Positions 48,030-57,046 of a stretch of DNA of 64,000 bases are shown here, in pieces. Under the pieces are notes generated by a model, which saw nothing but the letters and a program-made list of their open reading frames with translations, was not told the DNA's origin and did not search any database. The position numbers and the translations under genes are program-made. Positions within the stretch are counted from its first letter, which is position 1. Every line of letters begins with the position of its first letter. This DNA comes from Sphingomonas prati. GTDB taxonomy: Bacteria; Pseudomonadota; Alphaproteobacteria; Sphingomonadales; Sphingomonadaceae. Location: assembly GCF_014643515.1 (NCBI RefSeq), contig NZ_BMJP01000002.1, forward strand, positions 310,001 to 374,000, given 5' to 3'.

Positions 48030-50210
48030 TCACGCCACCATCCGCAACTGCATTCCGATAAAGTCATGCAGGTCGCTCAACGCCATCGGCTTGCCGTACA
48101 AATACCCCTGCACCACGTCGCACCCGCAGGCGCGCAAGAGGTCGCGCTGTTCCTCGGTCTCCACGCCTTCCGCGATCACCTCGATGCCCAACCCGCGCGA
48201 CAGGAACACCATCGCGCTCACCACCGCGGTGTCGGACCGATCCGTGCCGATCTCGCGGATGAAGCTGCGATCGATCTTCAACCGGGTCAGCGGATAGCGT
48301 TTCAGCAGGCTGAGCGACGCGAAGCCCGTGCCGAAATCGTCGAACGCCACGCCCACGCCCAGTTCGCGCAGCACCTTCAGCGGGGGCAGCATCGTCTCGT
48401 CGTGGCGCAGCGCGATATTCTCGGTGATTTCCAGCTCCAGCGCGGTCGGCGGCAGGCCGGTGCGGGCCAGTACCCCGATCACATCCTCGGCCAGCCGCCC
48501 GGTGCGGAACTGCGCCCCGAACAGGTTCACGCCCATCACCAGCGCCGGCATCCGCGCGCGCAACGCCACCGCATGGTTGCACGCGGTCTCCAGCACCCAG
48601 CGGCCGACATCAGGCGCCAGCAGGCCGTTCTCGATCGTCGACAGGAACCGCGCCGGCTCCAGCAGCCCCTGTTCCGGATGCCGCCAGCGCAGCAGCGCCT
48701 CGACGCCAAGCAGCACACCGTCGCTGATCCGCACCTGCGGCTGGTAGAAGAGCTCGAACTCCCCCTGGTCGATCGCACGGCGCAATTCCCCTTCGAATGC
48801 GCGCCGGTGGACGACTGCATCGCGCAACGGCGGCGTGAAGAAGCGTCGGCAATTCCGCCCCTCGCCCTTGGCATGGTACATCGCCAAGTCGGCGGCCGAC
48901 AGGAGGTCCTCGGCATGGTCCCCGTCGTCGGGCGCGGACGCGATGCCGATGCTGGCCCCAATATGGATCACCTGCCCGTCGATCACATAAGGCGCGCCGA
49001 TTGCGGCGATCATCTGGTCCGCCACCGCGCCCACCGTGCCACGCGCGCTGCCCGCGCCGGGAATCATGATCGCGAACTCGTCGCCGCCCAGCCGCGCCAC
49101 GGTATCGATCGGGCGGATGCATTCGAGCACGCGCCGCGCCACTTCGCGCAGGACGACGTCGCCCGCGGTGTGGCCCAGCGTGTCGTTGACGTTCTTGAAC
49201 CCGTCCAGGTCCAGCATCAGCACGGCGAGCGGCTCGTTCGCCGCCATGCATTCGCCGATCCGGGTCAGCATCACGGCACGGTTCGGCAACGCGGTCAGCC
49301 CGTCGAGATGCGCCATGTTGAACAGCCGCGTCTCGTTGGCGCGCCGTTCGCGGATGTCGCGGATGATCGCCCCGAAACTCGCCTGCGTCCCTTCCCGCCA
49401 CATCGACAGCGACAGCTCGATCGGAAACTCCGTCCCGTCCTTGTGCTCGGCGTCCAGCTCCACTGTTGTGCCGACCATGAACGTCGGGCCGCCCAGCGCC
49501 GCGCGGCGCAGGCCCCCGTCATGCCCGCCGCGCATCCGGGCCGGCACGATCAGGTCGATCTGCCGGCCGATCGCCTCCTCCGCCGAAAACCCGAACACCC
49601 GTTCGCAACCGGCGTTCCAGAACGTGATCCGCCCCATGTCGTCGGCGCAGACGATGCCGTCCGGCGACGTCGCGGCAATGCTCTGGAACCGCGATTGCTC
49701 GACCGCCCCGGCCGTCACCGCCCGCCGCGTCTCCAGCCGGTCGGTCACCAGCGCACCCAGCGTCCGCAGATTCTCGCGGTCCGCATCCGACATGCCGTTG
49801 CGCGGCCGGTGATCGTTCACGCACAGCGTACCGAGCGCGAAGCCGTCGGGCGACCGCAACGGGACGCCCGCATAGAAACGGACGCGAAGACCGTCCATGA
49901 CGTTGGGATTGTCGGCAAACCGCACGTCCAGCGTCGCATCGTTCACGACCATGATGTCGTCCTGCGCGATCACATGCCCGCAGAAGGATGTGTCGCGCGG
50001 CGCGCTGCACGCGTCCACGCCGATCCGCGCCGCGAACTGCTGCGTATCGCGACCGACGAGTGAAATGAGCGCGACCGGTGTCGAAAACATCCGCGCCGCC
50101 AGACCGACGATCCGCGTCAGAGCGGCATCCTCGACGCCCGGCTGGATGTCGTACGCGGCCAGCGCCACCAGCCTGGCGTCCTCGTTCAGAAGGTGGGGTG
50201 CAGCACGCAT
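48030..50210 (-). CDS. Bifunctional diguanylate cyclase/phosphodiesterase with GAF and PAS sensors
   Basis: The 726-residue protein has a GAF domain (about 27-165, with SFCGHVIAQDD), a PAS domain (about 175-290, TSPDGIVCADDMGRITFW), GGDEF (375-379 in RLGGDEF) and EAL (504-506 in GVEALLRWRHP), with DDFGTGFASL further on. The inhibitory I-site RxxD (R366/D369) sits five residues before GGDEF, so c-di-GMP synthesis may be product-inhibited. Both catalytic motifs are intact, so it could make and break c-di-GMP. There is no membrane segment or signal peptide. It is a single gene with 67 bases to the next. Confidence 0.95.
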   Translation of the reverse strand: MRAAPHLLNEDARLVALAAYDIQPGVEDAALTRIVGLAARMFSTPVALISLVGRDTQQFAARIGVDACSAPRDTSFCGHVIAQDDIMVVNDATLDVRFADNPNVMDGLRVRFYAGVPLRSPDGFALGTLCVNDHRPRNGMSDADRENLRTLGALVTDRLETRRAVTAGAVEQSRFQSIAATSPDGIVCADDMGRITFWNAGCERVFGFSAEEAIGRQIDLIVPARMRGGHDGGLRRAALGGPTFMVGTTVELDAEHKDGTEFPIELSLSMWREGTQASFGAIIRDIRERRANETRLFNMAHLDGLTALPNRAVMLTRIGECMAANEPLAVLMLDLDGFKNVNDTLGHTAGDVVLREVARRVLECIRPIDTVARLGGDEFAIMIPGAGSARGTVGAVADQMIAAIGAPYVIDGQVIHIGASIGIASAPDDGDHAEDLLSAADLAMYHAKGEGRNCRRFFTPPLRDAVVHRRAFEGELRRAIDQGEFELFYQPQVRISDGVLLGVEALLRWRHPEQGLLEPARFLSTIENGLLAPDVGRWVLETACNHAVALRARMPALVMGVNLFGAQFRTGRLAEDVIGVLARTGLPPTALELEITENIALRHDETMLPPLKVLRELGVGVAFDDFGTGFASLSLLKRYPLTRLKIDRSFIREIGTDRSDTAVVSAMVFLSRGLGIEVIAEGVETEEQRDLLRACGCDVVQGYLYGKPMALSDLHDFIGMQLRMVA

Positions 50211-50277
50211 ATCGACTTTCCGGCTGTCAGCGATGCAGCGAATGCTATCTATCGAACGAATATCAACAAGCCCTTAC

Positions 50278-51102
50278 TTACGTCGTCATCGCCCACCACA
50301 CCGCACGGCCCGCCATTGCGGCGCCCGTACGCGTCGCGACGCGCACCGGCACCGGCCTGTCCAGCCCGTGCATCGCGCGCGCCCACCGCGGTAGCAGGTC
50401 CACCCCTGCCTCCAGCATCAGCCGCTGGAACGGCACGGCCACCGCATCCGGCGCCGCCTGTGTTAGGATCAGCCGCGCCACGTCCCGCGTCCGTGCATCC
50501 GCGCGAAGTTCTGCCCGCGCGTTTCTCATATACGCAGCCGCGGCGCGCCGGGTTGCAGGCACGTCACGCGCACCCAGTCGCCGCACCAGTTCCGCCATCT
50601 CGGCATGATAGGCGTCCTGCCGCCGCGCCGGAAACCACGGGTCTCGGTAACGAAGGTATGCCGCCAGGAAACTCGTCGTCTCCGCAACATGGACCCAGCC
50701 GAGCAGGTCCGGATCGTTCGCACTGTACGCCGCGCCGCCCGGCACGGTCCCGTTCACGCCCGCATGGATCCGCCGCACCCGCGCGATCGCCGCCTCCGCC
50801 GCCGCGGTCGATCCATAGGTCGTGATGCCGACGAACCGCGCGGTCCGCAGCAGCCGCCCACGCATGTCGCGCCGAAAATCGCTATGGTCCAGCACGCCCG
50901 CCAGCGCGGCCGGATGCAGCATCTGCAGCAGCAAGGATGACACCCCGCCGATCAACATGGCGGTAACATCCCCATGCACCGCCCACGCCGCCGATCGCGG
51001 CCCGAACAACCCGTCGTCGCCCTTCGGCCGATCCAGGCTGCGGTCCCCGGCCAGCAACGGCTCGATCCGCACGCGGATCGCAGCACGCGGCAGGCTCAGC
51101 AC
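50278..51102 (-). CDS. Oxygenase MpaB/latex-clearing-protein-like (DUF2236) protein
   Basis: The 274-residue protein starts with GTG at 51102 and has LLLQMLHPAALAGVLDHSDF and RTARFVGITTYGST, the core of DUF2236. Characterised family members include the rubber oxygenase Lcp, a b-type haem protein, and fungal MpaB'. Histidine and arginine positions that bind haem could be H62 and nearby residues, but I cannot confirm. A signal peptide is not apparent. Substrate unknown. Confidence 0.87.
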   Translation of the reverse strand: MLSLPRAAIRVRIEPLLAGDRSLDRPKGDDGLFGPRSAAWAVHGDVTAMLIGGVSSLLLQMLHPAALAGVLDHSDFRRDMRGRLLRTARFVGITTYGSTAAAEAAIARVRRIHAGVNGTVPGGAAYSANDPDLLGWVHVAETTSFLAAYLRYRDPWFPARRQDAYHAEMAELVRRLGARDVPATRRAAAAYMRNARAELRADARTRDVARLILTQAAPDAVAVPFQRLMLEAGVDLLPRWARAMHGLDRPVPVRVATRTGAAMAGRAVWWAMTT

Positions 51103-51118
51103 CGGGCTGCCACGTCCG

Positions 51119-51835
51119 TCATCCCGACGGGGCCGGCACGCGCAGCTTGGCCCAGATCGGCAGATGGTCCGACGCCAGCGACGCCTTGTGGCTGTGGTGG
51201 ACCCCGGAATCGATCACCTCCACCCCCGGTCCGACCAGAATTCGGTCCAGCGCCGCCATCGGCCGCCGGGCGTGGAAACTCCGCCCCGTCGCCGCGAACC
51301 GGTACGTGCCCCCGAAATCGCGCAGGCACCCGCCGTGCAGCGACCATTCGTTCAGGTCGCCCATCAGCACCGTCGGCATCGCCCGCTCGCACGCCGCGAC
51401 ATGCGCGATCACCGCTTTCGCCTGCCGCCGCCGCCACAGACCCGACAGGTCCAGATGCATCCCCACGATCCGCACGTCCGCGCCGTCGACCCGCACATCG
51501 GCCAGCACCGCGCCGCGCGGCTCCAGCACGGGCAGGTCCAGCGGGCGGCAGTCGGTGATCGTCGCGGACTTGCGCACGAAGATCGCATTGCCGTGCCAAC
51601 CGATCCCGCCGGGGCGCACCCCGAACCCGACCGGCCGGTAGTCCGACCGTTCGGCGATCAGATCGATCGGGATCGCGGTCAGCTTCGCGCCGAACCGCTG
51701 GTCGGCCTCCTGCAACGCGACGATATCGGCGTCGATCTCGTGCAGCACCTCCAGGATCCGGTCCGGCCGCCGTTTCCGGTCGGTGCCGACGGCCTTGTGG
51801 ATGTTGTAGCTCGCGACGGTGATCGTCCGCGTCAT
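51119..51835 (-). CDS. Endonuclease/exonuclease/phosphatase (EEP) family hydrolase
   Basis: The 238-residue protein has EEP motifs: VASYNIHKAVG near the start, VALQEADQRF, GMHLDLSGL, LMGDLNEWS and ASDHLPIWAKL at the C-terminus, giving the Mg-dependent Asn/Glu/Asp/His active site. The lack of a signal peptide points to a cytosolic phosphodiesterase. Family members cleave DNA, phospholipids or inositol phosphates; nothing separates these options here. Its ATG overlaps the DUF2007 stop by four bases, and the MpaB-like gene follows 16 bases later. Confidence 0.93.
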   Translation of the reverse strand: MTRTITVASYNIHKAVGTDRKRRPDRILEVLHEIDADIVALQEADQRFGAKLTAIPIDLIAERSDYRPVGFGVRPGGIGWHGNAIFVRKSATITDCRPLDLPVLEPRGAVLADVRVDGADVRIVGMHLDLSGLWRRRQAKAVIAHVAACERAMPTVLMGDLNEWSLHGGCLRDFGGTYRFAATGRSFHARRPMAALDRILVGPGVEVIDSGVHHSHKASLASDHLPIWAKLRVPAPSG

Positions 51836-52050
51836 TCGTCCGCGCCGTCCGGCTGGATCCCGAGCGCCTCGCCCGCCGCGGCGACATCACGCGGCGCCAC
51901 CATCAGCCGCACGCCGCCCATCACGCCCAGTCCCAGCGCCCCGAACCCCTCGTCGAACAACTCCGCCTCGATCCCGTCCGCCGCCAGCCGCCCCCGCGCC
52001 AGTTCACCCAGGATCCGGTCGGGAAAGCGTGCGAGTTCGATCAAAGACAT
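51832..52050 (-). CDS. DUF2007 putative signal-transducing protein
   Basis: The 72-residue product from ATG 52050 reads MSLIELARFPDRILGELARG, LAADGIEAELFDEGFGALGL and VAPRDVAAAGEALGI. It matches DUF2007, a small GlnB-like-fold family without known ligand. It is the first gene of a minus-strand unit with the EEP hydrolase and MpaB-like gene. Confidence 0.87.
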   Translation of the reverse strand: MSLIELARFPDRILGELARGRLAADGIEAELFDEGFGALGLGVMGGVRLMVAPRDVAAAGEALGIQPDGADE

Positions 52051-52218
52051 GGAACCGGCAACGCCCCGTTCCGAAAAAGGGTGCGCAGCCTTCTGCGCCA
52101 CAGCCAAGGCCGCTGTCGTACATGTCGACCGCGCTGCCGAAGACCGCGACTGGAGTTGGCACATCGGCTACCCGTTAGCTGCGGATATAGAGACACTTCC
52201 GTACGGGGCACCACGACG

Positions 52219-52425
52219 ATGCTGCTTACCTTGGCACTCATGCTTGCGACGCCCCAGCTCTGCACCGAGGTCAAGCGCGAATGCCGCGCCTGCACCACCG
52301 TCGACGGCAAGCGAACCTGCTCCAACGTCGGAACGGCCTGCCAGCCCTCGACCCGGATCTGCCGCCCGAAAGCCACGGCCACTCCCGCCGATCGTCCAAA
52401 AACGACCAAGCCGCAGGTCGGCTGA
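52219..52425 (+). CDS. Small cysteine-rich exported peptide
   Basis: The 68-residue frame from ATG 52219 has a short hydrophobic leader (MLLTLALMLATPQLC) and six cysteines in the next 35 residues (CTEVKRECRACTTVDGKRTC and CQPSTRIC), then a lysine/proline tail. The even cysteine number suggests three disulfides. No homologue is recognised; composition and leader support a real gene, but the ribosome site is weak. It is divergent from the DUF2007 operon. Confidence 0.55.
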   Translation: MLLTLALMLATPQLCTEVKRECRACTTVDGKRTCSNVGTACQPSTRICRPKATATPADRPKTTKPQVG

Positions 52426-52455
52426 CGCTCGGAGGGTATGGCTATCGCGGCTTCG

Positions 52456-53877
52456 TCAGGCCGTCCCGCCTACCGTCAGGCCGTCGATCATCAGCGTCGG
52501 CTGGCCTACGCCCGCCGGCACTGACTGCCCGCCCTTGCCGCAGACGCCGATGCCCTCGTCCAGCGCCATGTCGTTGCCGATCGCGCGGACCTTGGTCAGC
52601 ACGGACGGCCCGTCGCCGATCAGCGTCGCACCCTTGATCGGTGCGCCCAGCTTCCCGTTCTCGATCCGGTACGCTTCGGTGCAGGTGAATACGAACTTGC
52701 CGCTCGTGATATCGACCTGACCGCCGCCGAAGTTGCGCGCGTAGATACCGTTCTTGGCGCGTACGATGATCTCTTCCGGATCGTCCTGCCCACCCAGCAT
52801 GAACGTGTTGGTCATGCGCGGCATCGGGGCATGGGCGAAGCTCTGCCGACGCCCGTTGCCGGTCGGCGCTACGCCCATCAGCCGCGCATTCAACCGGTCG
52901 TGGATATAGCCCTTGAGGATCCCGTCCTCGATCAGCGTGTTACGCTGCGTCGGCGTGCCCTCGTCGTCGATGGTCAGCGACCCGCGGCGGTGCGCGATCG
53001 ATCCGTCGTCGATCACGGTCACGCCTGGCGCCGCCACCCGGTCACCGATCCGCCCGGCGAATGCGGACGATCCCTTGCGGTTGAAATCACCCTCCAGCCC
53101 ATGCCCGATCGCCTCGTGCAGCAGCACGCCCGGCCAGCCCGCGCCGCACACCACGGTCATCTCGCCCGCCGGTGCCGCTACCGCCTCCAGGTTGACCAGC
53201 GCGCTGCGCAGCGCCTCGTCGATCGAACGGCTCCACACCACCTCGTCGAACAGGTCGTCGTAGAGATACCGCCCGCCCAGCCCGTGGAAACCGCTCTCGC
53301 GCCGGCCATTCTGTTCGACCACGACCGTCACGTTCAACCGCACCAGCGGCCGCACGTCGGTCGCGACGAAGCCGTCCGGCCGCACGATCTCGACCACGCT
53401 CCACGATCCGCCGAGCCCGACCGACACCTGCACGATGCGCGGATCGCGCGCCCGCGCCGCCGCATCGATCCGCTGGCACAGCTCCACCTTGCGCGCGAAC
53501 GGGATCGCCGACAGCGGATCGTCACCGGTATAGAGCCCCGCATTGGTCCGCCGCGGCGGCGCGCTGCGTGCGCCGGTCGCGGGGTCGAGCAGCGTCATCG
53601 TCTCGCCCGCCCGCCGGATCGCGGCCTCGCTCAGCTCGTTGGCATGCGCAAACGCCATCGTCTCGCCCGACACGCCGCGCAGGCCGAACCCCGCCTGCGT
53701 ATTGAAATCCGCAGTCTTCAGCCGCCCATCGTCGAACCCGAAGCTCTCCGACGCCATATATTGCAGATAAAGCTCGCCGTCGTCGCAGCCCTTCAGCGTC
53801 TCCGCCGTCAGGCGCAGCGCCGCATCGGGATCGAGCGTATCGCGGTAGAGGAAAGCGCGGGGATCGGTCTGTGTCAT
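52456..53877 (-). CDS. tldD: Metalloprotease TldD
   Basis: TldD with TldE cleaves peptide precursors such as microcin or CcdA and other flexible substrates. The 473-residue protein has the zinc site HEAIGHGLEGD (around residue 255) with GSSAFAGRIGDRVAAPGVTV, FAHAPMPRMTNTFMLGG and the C-terminal GVGQPTLMIDGLTVGGTA. The usual partner tldE (pmbA) is not in the window, as is normal. It is single, near the convergent cysteine-rich ORF. Confidence 0.96.
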   Translation of the reverse strand: MTQTDPRAFLYRDTLDPDAALRLTAETLKGCDDGELYLQYMASESFGFDDGRLKTADFNTQAGFGLRGVSGETMAFAHANELSEAAIRRAGETMTLLDPATGARSAPPRRTNAGLYTGDDPLSAIPFARKVELCQRIDAAARARDPRIVQVSVGLGGSWSVVEIVRPDGFVATDVRPLVRLNVTVVVEQNGRRESGFHGLGGRYLYDDLFDEVVWSRSIDEALRSALVNLEAVAAPAGEMTVVCGAGWPGVLLHEAIGHGLEGDFNRKGSSAFAGRIGDRVAAPGVTVIDDGSIAHRRGSLTIDDEGTPTQRNTLIEDGILKGYIHDRLNARLMGVAPTGNGRRQSFAHAPMPRMTNTFMLGGQDDPEEIIVRAKNGIYARNFGGGQVDITSGKFVFTCTEAYRIENGKLGAPIKGATLIGDGPSVLTKVRAIGNDMALDEGIGVCGKGGQSVPAGVGQPTLMIDGLTVGGTA

Positions 53878-53895
53878 CGACCGGATATAGGAGCG

Positions 53896-54159
53896 TCAGC
53901 CGCCCTGCACATCCCCGACCTGCGTCTCGCGCGTGTTGATCGTCCCGCCGGGGGCCGCCTCACCCGCGCCGGTATCGGCCGGCCCACCGATCAGCACGAA
54001 GCGCCGATCGCAGTAACCGCAGTCGACATAGCCCTTCTCGTCGATCTGCAACCAGCTGCGCGGATGGCCGAGCGCGGCGCCGCCAACGATATCGGTCGCC
54101 CCGTCGCACACGATGCGGGCGGTGGTGACACGGGATGTCTCGGGCGCGGTTCCAGTCAT
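53896..54159 (-). CDS. CHCC zinc-finger protein (NDUFS6-like)
   Basis: The 87-residue protein has GHPRSWLQIDEKGYVDCGYC and DRRFVL, the CHCC pattern C-H...C-x2-C seen in the zf-CHCC family and the mitochondrial complex I subunit NDUFS6. The family in alphaproteobacteria is short and soluble and may help complex I assembly, which is inference from the eukaryotic homologue. It lies just upstream of tldD on the same strand with an 18-base gap. Confidence 0.9.
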   Translation of the reverse strand: MTGTAPETSRVTTARIVCDGATDIVGGAALGHPRSWLQIDEKGYVDCGYCDRRFVLIGGPADTGAGEAAPGGTINTRETQVGDVQGG

Positions 54160-54285
54160 GTCCCCGCGTTACCAACCGCGCGTGACCCCCGCAAGCGCAT
54201 CAATCGCGTCGAAGCCCACGCCAGCGCTACATTTCCCCCGGCGTTCCGCTTTCAACCCGCCCCGCCGCCCGCTATGCGCAGACGC

Positions 54286-55212
54286 ATGACCGAAGCCGCG
54301 ATCCGCATCCAGAATCTCTGCAAGACCTATGCGGGGGGCAAGCGCGCGCTCGACGGCGTCTCGCTCGATATTCCGCGCGGCACGATCTTCGGCCTGCTCG
54401 GCCCGAACGGCGCGGGCAAGTCGACCATGATCAACATCCTATCCGGCATGGTGAACAAGACCAGCGGCAGCGCAGAGATCTGGGGCTTCGACATCGACGC
54501 GCACCCGCGCAACGCAAAGGCGTCGATCGGCATCGTGCCGCAGGAAATCCTGTTCGACCCGTTCTTCTCGCCCTTCGAATCGCTCGAGATCCAGGCCGGG
54601 CTCTACGGCGTGCCCAAGGCGAAGCGCCGCACGATGGAACTGCTGCGTGCGGTGCATCTTGAGGACAAGGCGAACGCCTATGCCCGCACGCTGTCCGGCG
54701 GCATGAAACGCCGGCTGCTCGTCGCCAAGGCGCTCGTCCACACGCCGCCCGTGCTCGTCCTCGACGAACCGACCGCCGGCGTCGACATCGAACTGCGCCA
54801 GCAGCTCTGGGCCTATGTGCGCGAACTCAACGCCGGCGGCGTCACCGTCGTCCTCACCACCCATTATCTCGAGGAGGCCGAGGAGCTCTGCGACCGGATC
54901 GCGATCATCAACCATGGCCGCGTGATCGCCGACGAACCGACCCCGCAACTCCTCGCCCGCGCGCAGGAAAAGGTCGTCGAGGTCACCGTCGACCGCGACC
55001 TGACCGTCGCACCCGTCGCACCCTGCTTCGAAAAGATCGCGCTGAAGGGCGACCGCACCGTCGTCATCACCTATTCCAAGGACAAGGTGAACGCCGGCGA
55101 AGTGCTCGCCGCGCTCCAGGCCGCGGGGCTCGGCATAGTCGATGTGTCCACGCGCGAAGCGGACCTCGAGGACGTATTCCTTAACCTCACCCGCGCGGCC
55201 GACGCGGCGTAA
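54286..55212 (+). CDS. ABC transporter ATP-binding protein (DrrA/YadG-like), without adjacent permease
   Basis: The 308-residue ATPase has Walker A GPNGAGKS (39-46), signature LSGGMKRR, Walker B VLVLDEPTAG and a C-terminal extension like DrrA-type drug/lipid exporters or YadG. ATG 54286 is chosen over 54274 because MTEAAIRIQNLCKTY matches the family start. No ABC-2 permease gene is beside it, so its partner is encoded elsewhere or lost. A palindrome follows (55251-55310). Confidence 0.93.
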   Translation: MTEAAIRIQNLCKTYAGGKRALDGVSLDIPRGTIFGLLGPNGAGKSTMINILSGMVNKTSGSAEIWGFDIDAHPRNAKASIGIVPQEILFDPFFSPFESLEIQAGLYGVPKAKRRTMELLRAVHLEDKANAYARTLSGGMKRRLLVAKALVHTPPVLVLDEPTAGVDIELRQQLWAYVRELNAGGVTVVLTTHYLEEAEELCDRIAIINHGRVIADEPTPQLLARAQEKVVEVTVDRDLTVAPVAPCFEKIALKGDRTVVITYSKDKVNAGEVLAALQAAGLGIVDVSTREADLEDVFLNLTRAADAA

Positions 55213-55250
55213 GACCTGATCCCCGTTACGTAGGGCCTTGCGCCCCAACC

Positions 55251-55310
55251 CGTTTGGTTCGAGCCTGTCGAGAACCTTGCACGGCGTTCTCGACGGGCTC
55301 GAACCAAACG
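55251..55310. repeat. Family C complete palindrome
   Basis: Arms 55251-55275 (CGTTTGGTTCGAGCCTGTCG...) and 55286-55310 are 25-base reverse complements with one mismatch and a ten-base loop. It lies between the ABC ATPase and nadB. The half-element GTTCGAGCCTGTCGAGAAC also occurs at 2582 and, with one change, at 18130. Confidence 0.9.
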
Positions 55311-55345
55311 CCGCCGGAAAGCGGGTCGGAGACAATAGAAGCAGC

Positions 55346-56947
55346 ATGACCGACGCACCCACCGGCCCCCGCCACTACGACATCGTCATCATCGGCTCCG
55401 GTGCCGCCGGCCTCACCGCCGCGATCAACCTGGCGCAGAACCACCGCGTGGTCGTGCTGGCCAAGGGCGGCCTGTCGGAAGGCTCCACCGCCTGGGCTCA
55501 GGGCGGCATCGCCGCGGTGCTCGAACCCGGCGACACGTTCGAATCGCATATCGAGGACACGATGGTCGCGGGCGCCGGCCTGAACGATCGCCGCACCGTC
55601 GAATATGTCATCGGCGGCGCGCCCGCCGCGATCGAGCGGCTGGCGGCCCTCGGCGTGCCCTTCAACCCCGGCGAATCGGAACGCTGGCACCTGACGCGCG
55701 AGGGCGGCCACAGCCACCGCCGCATCGTCCATGTCGACGACGCGACCGGCTGGGCGGTGCAGCAGGCGCTGGAGAAAGCCGCCGCCGCCAACCCGAACAT
55801 CACGCTCGTCCCAGACATGGCGGCGATCGACCTGATCACCGGCCGCAACGGCGTGCGCTACTCCGGCGACGGCCGCGTCTGGGGCGTCTACGCGCTCGAC
55901 CGCGGGACCGGCCGGGTGGAGGCCTTCACCGGCCGCGCGACCATCCTGGCGACCGGCGGTGCGGGCCGCACCTATCTTTATTCCACCGCCCCACGCGGGG
56001 CGACCGGCGACGGCATCGCCATGGCCTGGCGCGCCGGCGCCCGCGTGTCGAACATGGAATTCATGCAGTTCCACCCGACCTGCCTCTACAATCTGGAGGT
56101 CAAGAATTTCCTGATCACGGAGGCCGTGCGCGGCGAGGGCGGCCATCTGCTGCTCCCCGGCTCCGGCCACCGTTTCATGCCCGATTTCGATCCCCGCGCC
56201 GAACTCGCGCCGCGCGACGTCGTGGCGCGCGCGATCGATCACGAGATCAAGCGGCTCGGCCTCGACTATGTCCATCTCGACATCAGCCACCGCCCGCCCG
56301 AATTCGTCCGTGAACATTTCCCCAACATCCATGCCAAGCTTCTGACGCTCGGCATCGACATCACCACGCAACCCATCCCGGTCGTGCCCGCACAGCATTA
56401 CACCTGCGGCGGCGTGCTGACCGACCTCGACGGCCGCACCGACCTCCCCGGCCTCTACGCCGCGGGCGAGGTGACGCAGTCCGGCCTCCACGGCGCGAAC
56501 CGCCTCGCCTCCAACTCGCTGCTCGAATGCTTCGTGTTCGGCGAGGCCGCGGCCGACCATATCCACGCCAACTGGGACACTCTGCCGACGCCCCCCGCCA
56601 TCCGCCCTTGGGACGAAAGCCGCGTCTCGCATTCGGACGAGGAAGTCGTCGTCCAGCACAACTGGCGCGAGATCCGGCGTTTCATGTGGGATTTCGTCGG
56701 CATCGTCCGCACCACAAAGCGCCTCGAACGTGCGCTCCACCGCATCGAACTGCTCGCCGCGGAAACGGAGGAATATTACGGCACCTTCCACGTCACCGCG
56801 GACCTGATCGAGCTGCGCAACCTCGTTGAGGTCGCCCGCCTCATCATCCGCTCCGCGCTCTCCCGCAAGGAAAGCCGCGGCCTCCACTACACGCTCGACT
56901 ATCCCGAGACGGCGCCCGAGGCGATCGACACGATCCTGGTGCCCTGA
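55346..56947 (+). CDS. nadB: L-aspartate oxidase
   Basis: NadB oxidises aspartate to iminoaspartate, the first step of de novo NAD synthesis, using FAD. The 533-residue protein has IIGSGAAGLTAAINL (FAD), GSTAWAQGGIAAVLEPGD, EFMQFHPTCLYN and HYTCGGVLTDLDGRTDLPGL. It is chosen over fumarate reductase/SdhA because of length and the AQGGIAAV block. nadA and nadC are not beside it. Start ATG 55346. Confidence 0.95.
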   Translation: MTDAPTGPRHYDIVIIGSGAAGLTAAINLAQNHRVVVLAKGGLSEGSTAWAQGGIAAVLEPGDTFESHIEDTMVAGAGLNDRRTVEYVIGGAPAAIERLAALGVPFNPGESERWHLTREGGHSHRRIVHVDDATGWAVQQALEKAAAANPNITLVPDMAAIDLITGRNGVRYSGDGRVWGVYALDRGTGRVEAFTGRATILATGGAGRTYLYSTAPRGATGDGIAMAWRAGARVSNMEFMQFHPTCLYNLEVKNFLITEAVRGEGGHLLLPGSGHRFMPDFDPRAELAPRDVVARAIDHEIKRLGLDYVHLDISHRPPEFVREHFPNIHAKLLTLGIDITTQPIPVVPAQHYTCGGVLTDLDGRTDLPGLYAAGEVTQSGLHGANRLASNSLLECFVFGEAAADHIHANWDTLPTPPAIRPWDESRVSHSDEEVVVQHNWREIRRFMWDFVGIVRTTKRLERALHRIELLAAETEEYYGTFHVTADLIELRNLVEVARLIIRSALSRKESRGLHYTLDYPETAPEAIDTILVP

Positions 56948-57046
56948 ACCGGCCCGGGCGGGCCGCCGCCAGACACCCCGAACCAGTGCAAACGCACCCC
57001 TCAAGTCCCAGTCGCCAAGCGCCCGCCACGTTGCTACATCGCGTCG

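Noticed and set aside
52199-52425. TldD processing site in the cysteine-rich peptide
   Set aside because: No known TldD/E target signature could be recognised; kept only as a hypothesis.
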